DNA of 64,000 bases from Verrucomicrobiota bacterium (GTDB lineage: Bacteria > Verrucomicrobiota > Verrucomicrobiia > Limisphaerales > PALSA-1396): assembly GCA_016200005.1 (NCBI GenBank), contig JACQFP010000022.1, forward strand, positions 62,001 to 126,000. Direction: 5' to 3'. How positions within the stretch are numbered: position 1 is the stretch's first letter; the number at the start of each line of letters is the position of its first letter. The notes under the pieces are model-generated. The model was not told where the DNA came from, did no database searches, and saw only the letters and a program-made list of their open reading frames with translations. Made by a program: the position numbers and the translations under genes. Positions 53,568-60,424 of the stretch are shown one piece after another.

Positions 53568-53892
53568 CCGGTGGTTCGGCCAATCGCCTCGGCAAATCCC
53601 GCGCGCCGTGCATCAACCGCACTGCCTGCAAAACTTCGTCGCCCACGCGGTAAGATACGATCAGGCGATTGAAAGGCTTCTGAACTGGAAACGATCGCAA
53701 GCCTTGGAGTTTGGGATGCCGGAAACGGCGCTTCCGACCGAGTTCTGGTTGGATGCAGAGCAATCGAAGCGCGGAATCCACTGCCTCCTCATAGTGGCGA
53801 GCAACTTCGCCACCGGCCTCACGCACATACCATAAAGCCCGCAAGGCAAAGTCTATCTGGAAATCCGCCGCGCGCTCGAGCGCCAAGCTCAT
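53557..53892 (-). CDS. RelE/ParE-family toxin
   Basis: The 111-residue product has the RelE/ParE fold pattern: '[20 protein letters not shown]', '[16 protein letters not shown]', '[20 protein letters not shown]' and the typical end '[14 protein letters not shown]'. ParE-type members poison gyrase and RelE-type members cut mRNA; the ending 'HGARDL' favours the ParE side without proving it. The start overlaps the antitoxin stop by 4 bases. The stop overlaps the convergent prpD by 11 bases, so the C-terminal 'AEPPATE' is encoded antisense to prpD. Confidence 0.88.
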   Translation of the reverse strand: MSLALERAADFQIDFALRALWYVREAGGEVARHYEEAVDSALRLLCIQPELGRKRRFRHPKLQGLRSFPVQKPFNRLIVSYRVGDEVLQAVRLMHGARDLPRRLAEPPATE

Positions 53893-54119
53893 TTCCGTTC
53901 TTCCTCGCGGATGATGCGCTCGACGATAGATTGCATTTCCTCGCGAGAATACGGCGTGTACGGGCCGTCAATGGCCTTCAACAACTCCGCCTCCAGTTCC
54001 GGGCTGTCCACTTCTGGATCGAGCGGAGGATGGGGTTCCCGCAGCAACTGCTCCAGTTCCGCGCGTTCGGCGGGTGAAAGCGTGTCAATGGCAGCTTTGA
54101 TTTCCTGCACCGTGCTCAT
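53889..54119 (-). CDS. Antitoxin of the ParE-type pair
   Basis: The 76-residue acidic protein begins MSTVQEIKAAIDTLSPAERAE, a helix common in small antitoxins of RelE/ParE systems, and continues with an acidic Pro-rich middle and '[20 protein letters not shown]'. It precedes and overlaps the toxin gene, the usual order. It would neutralise the toxin by direct binding and probably regulates the pair. A DNA-binding part is not obvious. The 196 bases upstream should hold the promoter. Confidence 0.82.
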   Translation of the reverse strand: MSTVQEIKAAIDTLSPAERAELEQLLREPHPPLDPEVDSPELEAELLKAIDGPYTPYSREEMQSIVERIIREEERK

Positions 54120-54315
54120 GCCCGGAAATTAGCATTGCGGAGCGCCTCAAACAAGCCTATTTACCGCTCGTGAAACATCGCCGTCGCGCCGAAGGACATG
54201 GAAGCGTTCGTTGAACTTTTTGTTTGCTGAACGGTTTGTCTTTGCGGATAAGTGTCGCGTTCAAAACGCAAAACGCGCAAGGAACTGAAACAATTTTACC
54301 AAATCACAATAAACT

Positions 54316-55083
54316 ATGAGCCCAAGCATCAGTCTGAAAGACAAAGTGGCCATCGTCACGGGTGGAGGACGCGGCATCGGCAAAGCCATCACGCGCCGTT
54401 TCGCCGAGGCGGGCGCAAACGTCGTCATCGCCAGTCGCACATTGGAAAATCTGGAAGCGACGGCGAAGGAGTTCGCGTCGCTGCCGGGCAAGGTCGTACC
54501 CATTGCCTGTCACGTCGGGCGCAGCGAACAGATCGAAAACCTAGTCAAGGAAACCGAGCAGCGATTTGGTCCGGTGGACATTCTGGTGAACAACAGCGCA
54601 ACCAACATCGGCCAAGGCCCTGCGCTCAAGGTTGATGACGCGATGCTCGACAAAATGGTGGAGATCAACATCAAGTCGGCGCTGCGGCTGATCCGGTTGA
54701 TTGTTCCCAAGATGATCGAGCGCAAAAGCGGCGGGTCGATCATCAACATCGCGTCGGTCGCCGGCTTGCGACCGCAACCGGGCGGGTTGCTCTACAGTTT
54801 CACCAAGGCCGGGCTGATCATGATGACCCGCTCTTGGGCGCAGGAGTTTGGCCAGCACAACATCCGCGTCAATGCCATCGCGCCTGGACTGATTCAAACT
54901 GATTTCAGCGCGTTCTTCTGGAAGGACGAATCGCGCCGCCATCAATACGAATCGTCGCAACCGATCCATCGTATCGGACAACCCGAGGAAATTGGCGGCA
55001 TGGCGTTGTATCTTGCGTCCGATGAAGCATCATTCGTCACGGGACAAGTGATGGTGGTCGATGGCGGCATGACGGCGGTGTGA
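54316..55083 (+). CDS. SDR-family dehydrogenase/reductase (FabG-like)
   Basis: A classical short-chain dehydrogenase of 255 residues: cofactor motif TGGGRGIG at 15-22, 'NNSA' at 92-95, catalytic Ser147, Tyr160 and Lys164 ('YSFTK'), and the C-terminal '[11 protein letters not shown]'. The Arg19 and Arg41 environment ('[10 protein letters not shown]') suggests NADP(H). The substrate may be a 3-oxoacyl or other acyl thioester, as the gene lies next to propionate and acyl-CoA mutase genes, but it could be any secondary alcohol. It stands alone on the plus strand between the antitoxin and the convergent mutase gene. Confidence 0.9.
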   Translation: MSPSISLKDKVAIVTGGGRGIGKAITRRFAEAGANVVIASRTLENLEATAKEFASLPGKVVPIACHVGRSEQIENLVKETEQRFGPVDILVNNSATNIGQGPALKVDDAMLDKMVEINIKSALRLIRLIVPKMIERKSGGSIINIASVAGLRPQPGGLLYSFTKAGLIMMTRSWAQEFGQHNIRVNAIAPGLIQTDFSAFFWKDESRRHQYESSQPIHRIGQPEEIGGMALYLASDEASFVTGQVMVVDGGMTAV

Positions 55084-55170
55084 GGAAGCGGCGCGACAGG
55101 GGTTGAGCCGCGATGCAAAATAAATCGCAGTTATTGCTGCCCATCACCCGTCCTCTGCCCATGAATCTCT

Positions 55171-55262
55171 CTCCGGCCCACCCACCCCCTGACCCCTCCC
55201 AGGAGGGGAACAAACCACCGTGCGCGGCTCCCCTCCTGGGAGGGGCAAGGGGTGGGTTCGGT
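55171..55262. repeat. Long hairpin repeat between convergent genes
   Basis: Perfect 17-base arms CCCCTCCCAGGAGGGGA (55193-55209) and TCCCCTCCTGGGAGGGG (55229-55245) lie inside weaker outer arms (GGCCCACCCACCCCCTGA and GGGGTGGGTTCGGTGGGC). It sits in the 229 bases between the SDR stop and the mutase stop. There is no T-run, so it is a repeat rather than a simple terminator, although it could slow transcription from both sides. Confidence 0.9.
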
Positions 55263-55312
55263 GGGCTCCATGCGCGCACTCTGCTTCCTGGTTTTTTTAA
55301 ACTTACATGTTG

Positions 55313-57079
55313 CTACACCATCGGACGGAAACGGCCGACACAACCTTGCAGCGCAGTGGTGATCTGGCCAAGGGAACAAACCTCGACGGCGTTCAATAAT
55401 TCGGCAAAAACATTTCCGCCGCTTCGGCAAACATTTTCCAACCGTTGCAAAGCAACCGCAGCTTTCTTGGCGTGTTTCTTTTTGAAGGCGTGCAACCGGG
55501 CAACCTGCGCTTTCTGTTTCACTGGCAGTGTGCGTTCAAGTTTCGGCGACGGCATTGTTTCTTCGCTGGCGTATTTATTCAGGCCGATGACGGGACGATG
55601 GCCGGAGTTGATTTGTTTTTCGTAAGTGTGCGCGGCTTGTTGGATCTGGCTGCGTTGATACCGTTGCTCCATTGCCGGCAGCACGCCGCCAAGTTGTTCG
55701 ATCTCCGTGAACACATCGAGAATCTGCTGTTCCACCTGTCGCTCCAGGATTTGCAAACCGGGCGAGCCGCCAAACACATTCATCATCTGTTTGAAAAGTC
55801 CCGTCTCTTCCAAAATGATTGATTGCGCGTGCGACGCGAGCCGGACGTATTCCTCGGTGGGCGTGGTGAATGGTTCGTCGGCGCTGTTGCTGTGGCAGGA
55901 GTTAGTGGAATTGATGTAAGCCATCATCAACTCGACCGCCGTGCGGGTGAGATTATTTTTGAACTCAGCAGCAATCAACGAACGCCCGCTGGTTTGCGTG
56001 TGCAGCTTCAGCAGTTGCGCGCGCGGGTCGGCCTTGAAAACGTCGCGCATCCCGATGGCCCAGATGCGCCGGCACACGCGGCCGAGGACGAGATATTCGA
56101 TGTCCAATCCGCTATCGAGGAAGAACGAAAGTCGCGGGCCGAACTGGTTCACGTCCATGCCGCGCGTCTTGAACATGTCCACGTAGGCAAAGCCGTTGGA
56201 CAGCGTGAAGGCGGCTTGCTGGACGGGTGTCGCGCCCGCTTCGGCGATGTGATAGCCGCTGATGCTGATCGGATACCAGCGCGGCATGTGCTGCGTCGTG
56301 TATTCCGCCATGTCGGTGAGAAATCGCAGCGCGGCTTCAACCGGGAAGATCATTTCGTTTTGCGCCTGCACTTCCTTGAGGATGTCCGCCTGAATCGTGC
56401 CGCGCAGTTGTTCGACGACACGCGGCCCAAAGCGTCGTTTGGCGGCGGCGACATACATAGCCAGAATTGCAGGCGCGGGAGCATTGATGGTCATTGAGAC
56501 GCTGGAATTCTTGTCCGTCAAATCGAACCCTGCATACAACCGCTCCATGTCCTCGACCGTGTCCACGGCCACGCCGCCTTCGCCCACTTTACCGAGGACG
56601 CCTTCGTAATCGCTGTCGAGGCCGTAAAGCGTAGGCCCGTCGAACGCGGTGCTCAACCGAACGCTTTTCTGATGTTTCGAGAGATAATGAAACCGCGCAT
56701 TCGTGTCCTCCGCCAGGCCGAGTCCGGCGAACAACCGTGTTGGTTCCTCGATTTCGGATTTCGGATTTCGAATTTCAGATTTGTCCGAGGATAGATACAT
56801 CTCGCGATAGGCGGCGTTGGCAAAAGGAAACTCGCCGGGCAACCCCTCGCCAAAAAGATACCGCGCCACTTCGCCCGGCTCGTCGGTTTGCGGCAATGCC
56901 AGCCGCGGCAAAGCGGTGCCAGTGGGCGATTCAGTGGTTTCAATTTGGGCTTTGATCTTGTGCCAGCGCTGGACGAGTGACCGGGCGAATTTCCTTTGGG
57001 TCCGCGCCCGCGTCATCTGCTGGCTCACAAACCGATTGTAGTTCCCGACTGATTCAACGACTTGACTGAGACTGCTCAT
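55313..57079 (-). CDS. Acyl-CoA mutase catalytic subunit, isobutyryl-CoA (IcmF) type
   Basis: This is the TIM-barrel half of a coenzyme-B12 mutase, 588 residues. 'KSVRLSTAFDGPTLYG', 'GEGGVAVDTVEDMERLYAGF', 'NSSVSMTINAPAPAILAMYV' and 'GYHIAEAGATPVQQAAFTLS' match IcmF more closely than methylmalonyl-CoA mutase. Both specificity positions are IcmF-like: Phe117 in 'PTRLFAGLG' (Tyr in methylmalonyl-CoA mutase) and Gln240 in 'EVQAQNEMIF' (Arg in methylmalonyl-CoA mutase). Isobutyryl-CoA/n-butyryl-CoA exchange is therefore most likely. There is no B12 domain here; it is on the adjoining gene, which overlaps by 4 bases. Residues 98-111 are an insertion from a tandem repeat just before the substrate loop. 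Confidence 0.9.
   Translation of the reverse strand: MSSLSQVVESVGNYNRFVSQQMTRARTQRKFARSLVQRWHKIKAQIETTESPTGTALPRLALPQTDEPGEVARYLFGEGLPGEFPFANAAYREMYLSSDKSEIRNPKSEIEEPTRLFAGLGLAEDTNARFHYLSKHQKSVRLSTAFDGPTLYGLDSDYEGVLGKVGEGGVAVDTVEDMERLYAGFDLTDKNSSVSMTINAPAPAILAMYVAAAKRRFGPRVVEQLRGTIQADILKEVQAQNEMIFPVEAALRFLTDMAEYTTQHMPRWYPISISGYHIAEAGATPVQQAAFTLSNGFAYVDMFKTRGMDVNQFGPRLSFFLDSGLDIEYLVLGRVCRRIWAIGMRDVFKADPRAQLLKLHTQTSGRSLIAAEFKNNLTRTAVELMMAYINSTNSCHSNSADEPFTTPTEEYVRLASHAQSIILEETGLFKQMMNVFGGSPGLQILERQVEQQILDVFTEIEQLGGVLPAMEQRYQRSQIQQAAHTYEKQINSGHRPVIGLNKYASEETMPSPKLERTLPVKQKAQVARLHAFKKKHAKKAAVALQRLENVCRSGGNVFAELLNAVEVCSLGQITTALQGCVGRFRPMV
56751..56784. repeat. 'GATTTCG' short tandem repeat inside the mutase gene
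   Basis: The plus strand reads GATTTCGGATTTCGGATTTC then GAATTTCAGATTTG, i.e. heptamer-like units. Read on the minus strand it gives 'DKSEIRNPKSEIE' (about residues 99-111). The same motif style is familiar from verrucomicrobial intergenic DNA; a second array lies at 57704-57775. Confidence 0.85.
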
Positions 57080-58251
57080 TGTCGGTTTGCCTTTTCTTCA
57101 ATCGCGGCGTAAAGCGCATCCACGCCGGGATCACCGTGTCGCGCGGCGATGGTGCCAAACAGTTTCTGCCCGCGCTGGTTTGCCTCAAGGCGCTCCGCGA
57201 TTTCCGCCTTTGCGGTTTTTGCCGCGGGTTGATCGCATTTATTTATCGCCACAAAATCAGCGCCGTTCAACAGCCCGATTTTCTGCAGTTGAATCCGCCC
57301 GCCATAATAAGGCGACATCACCAGCAGGCTGGCGTCCACCAGTCGGCGACGCCGGCCGAACAACTGAAACGGGTCGCTCTCCTGGCCAATACCGACGGAC
57401 TCAACAAAGATAAAATCAACCTCGCCGCTGGATTTCAGAATCTCAAGCGCTGCTCGTGTTGCTGACGAAAGCCCGCTCAAATGCCCACGCGTGGCCAGCG
57501 AACGCATGAACACCCGGTCGTGTTGTGCGTAGATCATGCTCGCGCGGTCGCCGAGAATCGCGCCGCCGGAGTCGGGATGCGATGGGTCATTGGCCAGGAC
57601 GGCCACGCGCCCTTGCGGATGTTGTTGGAGGTAGCGACGCACCAACTCATCGATCAAAGTGCTCTTGCCCGCGCCGCCCGGCCCGGTGACGCCCGCCACG
57701 AAGGATTTACGATTTACGATTTGTAATTTGCGATTTGGAGCCTGTTTCGGACTTCGGAGTTCGGATTTCGAGCTTTCAGCTACCGTGATAGCACGCGCCA
57801 TTTTTCGGTCGCCGTGCAAGCCTCGTTGGCGGTTTAGCGGACGGCTGTAATGTTTGATGACTGTGCTGACAATTTCCTGAAGCGGCGTACCGGCGAAAAA
57901 AATGCGGTCCACCCCGCGACGCTTCATCACTGCTTCATCCTGCGGTGTGATTGTGCCGCCGCCGCCACCGAACAATGGGATGCGTTGACCGCCGTATTTG
58001 TGCAGACATCCGACAACCTCGTCGAAGAACGCAATGTGCCCTCCGTTGTAGGAACTGATGCCGATGGCGTGAACATCCTCTTGCACGGCGGCGCGCGCAA
58101 TGGCACTGGCCGGGCAATTGTAGCCGAGATAAATCACCTCGACGCCATGCCGCGCGAGTTCGAGGTTGATTGTGATGATGGGACTGTCGTGACCGTCGCA
58201 GATTGGCACGGCGGTCAGAATCCGAAGCGGAGGTTTTCGTCGAGCGTTCAT
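57076..58251 (-). CDS. B12-binding domain fused to MeaB/IcmF-type GTPase, mutase partner subunit
   Basis: The frame is open to 58545, but the ATG at 58251 starts directly on the B12 domain. Of 391 residues, 1-137 form the cobalamin-binding domain: 'CDGHDSP' with His21 as lower cobalt ligand, 'EDVHAIGISSYNGGHIAFF' and 'IPLFGGGGGTITPQD'. Residues 184-391 are the G domain: P-loop GPGGAGKS at 190-197, 'NDPSHPDSGGAILGDRASM' and 'AINKCDQ' for base recognition. The G protein loads and repairs the cofactor. In IcmF these two domains precede the mutase in one chain; here the same order is kept in two overlapping genes. The linker (about 159-183) is repeat-derived ('SSKSELRSPKQAPNRKLQIV'). Confidence 0.9.
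   Translation of the reverse strand: MNARRKPPLRILTAVPICDGHDSPIITINLELARHGVEVIYLGYNCPASAIARAAVQEDVHAIGISSYNGGHIAFFDEVVGCLHKYGGQRIPLFGGGGGTITPQDEAVMKRRGVDRIFFAGTPLQEIVSTVIKHYSRPLNRQRGLHGDRKMARAITVAESSKSELRSPKQAPNRKLQIVNRKSFVAGVTGPGGAGKSTLIDELVRRYLQQHPQGRVAVLANDPSHPDSGGAILGDRASMIYAQHDRVFMRSLATRGHLSGLSSATRAALEILKSSGEVDFIFVESVGIGQESDPFQLFGRRRRLVDASLLVMSPYYGGRIQLQKIGLLNGADFVAINKCDQPAAKTAKAEIAERLEANQRGQKLFGTIAARHGDPGVDALYAAIEEKANRQ
57704..57775. repeat. 'GATTTACGATTT' / 'TTCGGA' short-repeat array inside the B12-GTPase gene
   Basis: The plus strand reads GGATTTACGATTTACGATTT, GTAATTTGCGATTTGG and then TTCGGACTTCGGAGTTCGG. It is translated on the minus strand as the hydrophilic linker between the cobalamin and GTPase domains. 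It is more A/T-rich than the surrounding coding DNA. Confidence 0.85.
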
Positions 58252-58390
58252 CGTCCTGTCGTGAAGAATGCTGAACGTTCTCGGGCCGGAGCGCAAGTCA
58301 CCGGTTAAATCCATCAACGCGAAGGACGAAGTTGTGCACGCGCCATGCGACTGGGCGGCGAACCACTTCCAACCGCCGCAGCCGCTTCGT

Positions 58391-59194
58391 TTACTTATCG
58401 ATGGTGGTCCGTTCCTGCAACCAAGCCAGATCACGAGCGATGGGCGGCGGGCCGTTATGCCGGACTTTGTTCGAGTCGTACGTCCCGGTTTCCACCCAGC
58501 GATGCGCTTCGACGTGGCTGTCCGCAAATGCCAGGACGCCACCACGACTGTGATGGCTCGCCGGGTAGTGATAAAAAGGACCGCTGTTGCGATAAATTAT
58601 AAACGCCGGCGTGCAAAGAGTGACCGGATTCACATCCACAAAAGTATAGAGTTTGGCGGGTGAAGGTGGCGACATATCCGGACCCTTCAGGAATTTCTTA
58701 TACTTCGGATTGGCCGGCGTGGCGAATCCCATGTATTCGTTCAACGAGTAACTCCGAATCTTCGGAACGGTTTTCGCGCCGTTTCGAATCGTGCTCAGGT
58801 CGGAAGGGCATTTGTACAGGCGCGGAGTCTTGAGATACGAACCAAAAAGAGCATAACGCGGATCGACGAGCAGATTCTCATCAATGAAGCCCTGAAGGTA
58901 ATTGTGAAAATCTCCGGAAATCCAAAGTTGTCGGCCCACGCCGTAACCATTCGGCACGAGGACATCGCGATTGTCATCGGCGTACATCTGCCAGGTCAGC
59001 GCCAACTGTTTCAAGTTGTTGACACATTGGATGCGCCGCGCGTGTGCCTTCGCCGCGGCGAGCGCGGGCAGCAACAGTCCGGCGAGGATCGCGATGATCG
59101 CAATGACCACCAGCAGTTCAATCAAAGTGAAGCCAGCCCGCGGCAACCGCCGATGCGCCAAGTCGCCGGCACCTTTCGATTTCAAGTTCGGCAT
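58391..59194 (-). CDS. Pseudopilin with prepilin leader (H-X9-D type)
   Basis: AGAGGA lies seven bases before the ATG at 59194, which decides the start although the frame is open 195 bases further. The 267-residue product has a basic leader of about 20 residues ([20 protein letters not shown]), then '[20 protein letters not shown]' for prepilin-peptidase cleavage and membrane anchoring. The C-terminal part has '[14 protein letters not shown]' (an H-X9-DG motif with Ser in place of Gly) and '[10 protein letters not shown]'. It resembles the pseudopilin at 51025 over its whole length. It lies 139 bases upstream of the B12-GTPase gene on the same strand. The role is probably in a type II secretion-like machine; no other such gene is present. 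Confidence 0.9.
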   Translation of the reverse strand: MPNLKSKGAGDLAHRRLPRAGFTLIELLVVIAIIAILAGLLLPALAAAKAHARRIQCVNNLKQLALTWQMYADDNRDVLVPNGYGVGRQLWISGDFHNYLQGFIDENLLVDPRYALFGSYLKTPRLYKCPSDLSTIRNGAKTVPKIRSYSLNEYMGFATPANPKYKKFLKGPDMSPPSPAKLYTFVDVNPVTLCTPAFIIYRNSGPFYHYPASHHSRGGVLAFADSHVEAHRWVETGTYDSNKVRHNGPPPIARDLAWLQERTTIDK

Positions 59195-59477
59195 ACATTT
59201 GTCCTCTGAGTAGGGCAGACTTTCTCCGGGGCTGGGAGATCTATAGACCAGAAAGCTGGGCTGCGCAACGTCCAAGTTTGGAAAGTTGAATGAACGAATT
59301 GCCTGGTTGGTCGCACGCCCCATCTCCAACCGGAATCGTGAGATACAAATTGACAGTCCCGATACCCCCGCCAAAATCCTGCCGTGCACTTTCCAAACCT
59401 GATGCCAACAGCCGGGGGGCGCGACGGCAATGGAAAATGCTGTCAGTGGGAAACAAAACTAAACAGAGGATGAAATC

Positions 59478-60329
59478 ATGGGTTGTATGAATGGAAAAGT
59501 GGCGGTGATCACGGGCGCGGGCAACGGCATCGGACGGGAGCACGCCCGTTTATTTGCCAAGGAAGGCGCCAAAGTAGTGGTCAATGACCTCGGCTGCAAT
59601 CGCGACGGCACGGGGCAAAGCAATGCGGCGGAACTCGTCGTCAAAGAAATCAAGGCGATGGGTGGCGAGGCGGTTGCCAACGGCGAAGCCGTTGGAACGA
59701 TGGAAGCGGGCGAGCGGATCATCAAGTCCGCGCTCGATGCATTTGGGCGAATCGATGTGCTGGTGAACAACGCCGGCATCCTGCGCGACCGCACCATCCT
59801 CAACATGACCGAAGCCGAGTGGGACAGCGTGATCCAGGTGCATCTGAAGGGAACGTTTGCCTGCTTGAAAGCGGCAGCAGCGGCGATGAAGAACCAGGGC
59901 ACGGGCGGTCGCATCATCAACACTTCATCCACCACGGGCCTGCTGGGTAATTTTGGCCAGGCCAACTACGGAGCGGCCAAGGTGGGCATTCATGCGTTGA
60001 CTCGCATTGCGGCGCTGGAACTGGCGAAACACAAGATCACCGTCAATGCCATTGCCCCGATGGCACTGACGCGCATGATGGCAGATTTGCCGCAAGTCAA
60101 GGCGACTTACACCGTCGAAACCATGGGGCCGCAATTCATCTCGCCGCTCGTGGTCTGGCTGGCTTCCGATGCGGCGGCACAAGTGACCGGACAGACGTTT
60201 GGTGTCGAAGGCAGCCATATCTTCGCCTACCGAATGATGACCAGTCACGGCGCGACGAAGGTGGGAACAACCGAGCCGTGGAAAGTGGAGGAGATCGGTC
60301 CGGCGATGCAGCAGATTTTGAATTGGTGA
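59478..60329 (+). CDS. SDR-family 3-hydroxyacyl-CoA dehydrogenase-like protein
   Basis: A 283-residue short-chain dehydrogenase with AGAGG about nine bases before its ATG. Motifs: TGAGNGIG at 12-19, 'NNAG' at 97-100, and catalytic Ser151, Tyr164 and Lys168 ('NYGAAK'). 'VVVNDLGCNRDGTG' and the extended C-terminus resemble the N-terminal dehydrogenase domain of peroxisomal multifunctional enzyme type 2 (HSD17B4) and bacterial acyl-CoA SDRs, so a 3-hydroxyacyl-CoA substrate is plausible. The Asp at the end of the second strand (VVND) suggests NAD(H). The neighbouring mutase and prp genes support a role in acyl-CoA metabolism. Confidence 0.88.
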   Translation: MGCMNGKVAVITGAGNGIGREHARLFAKEGAKVVVNDLGCNRDGTGQSNAAELVVKEIKAMGGEAVANGEAVGTMEAGERIIKSALDAFGRIDVLVNNAGILRDRTILNMTEAEWDSVIQVHLKGTFACLKAAAAAMKNQGTGGRIINTSSTTGLLGNFGQANYGAAKVGIHALTRIAALELAKHKITVNAIAPMALTRMMADLPQVKATYTVETMGPQFISPLVVWLASDAAAQVTGQTFGVEGSHIFAYRMMTSHGATKVGTTEPWKVEEIGPAMQQILNW

Positions 60330-60360
60330 TCCGTCGATTCGCGAATCCTGATGGCGCTTG

Positions 60361-60402
60361 AAAACTCGCGAAGCGTTTGGAGTGCGCCCGATTTATCGGC
60401 GC
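60361..60402. repeat. Dispersed repeat, copy B of 'GCGCCGATAAATCGG' (reverse)
   Basis: The reverse complement reads AGCGCCGATAAATCGGGCGC then ACTCCAAACGCTTCGCGAG and TTTT, nearly the same as 40828-40870. It lies between the convergent SDR and permease genes (95 bases). Confidence 0.8.
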
Positions 60403-60424
60403 TGTTTCATTGGTCGCTCCAAGC

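Noticed and set aside
55313-57079. Methylmalonyl-CoA mutase
   Set aside because: The position of the methylmalonyl-CoA Tyr is Phe (PTRLFAG) and that of the Arg is Gln (QAQNE), as in IcmF; the B12 domain is also not on this chain.
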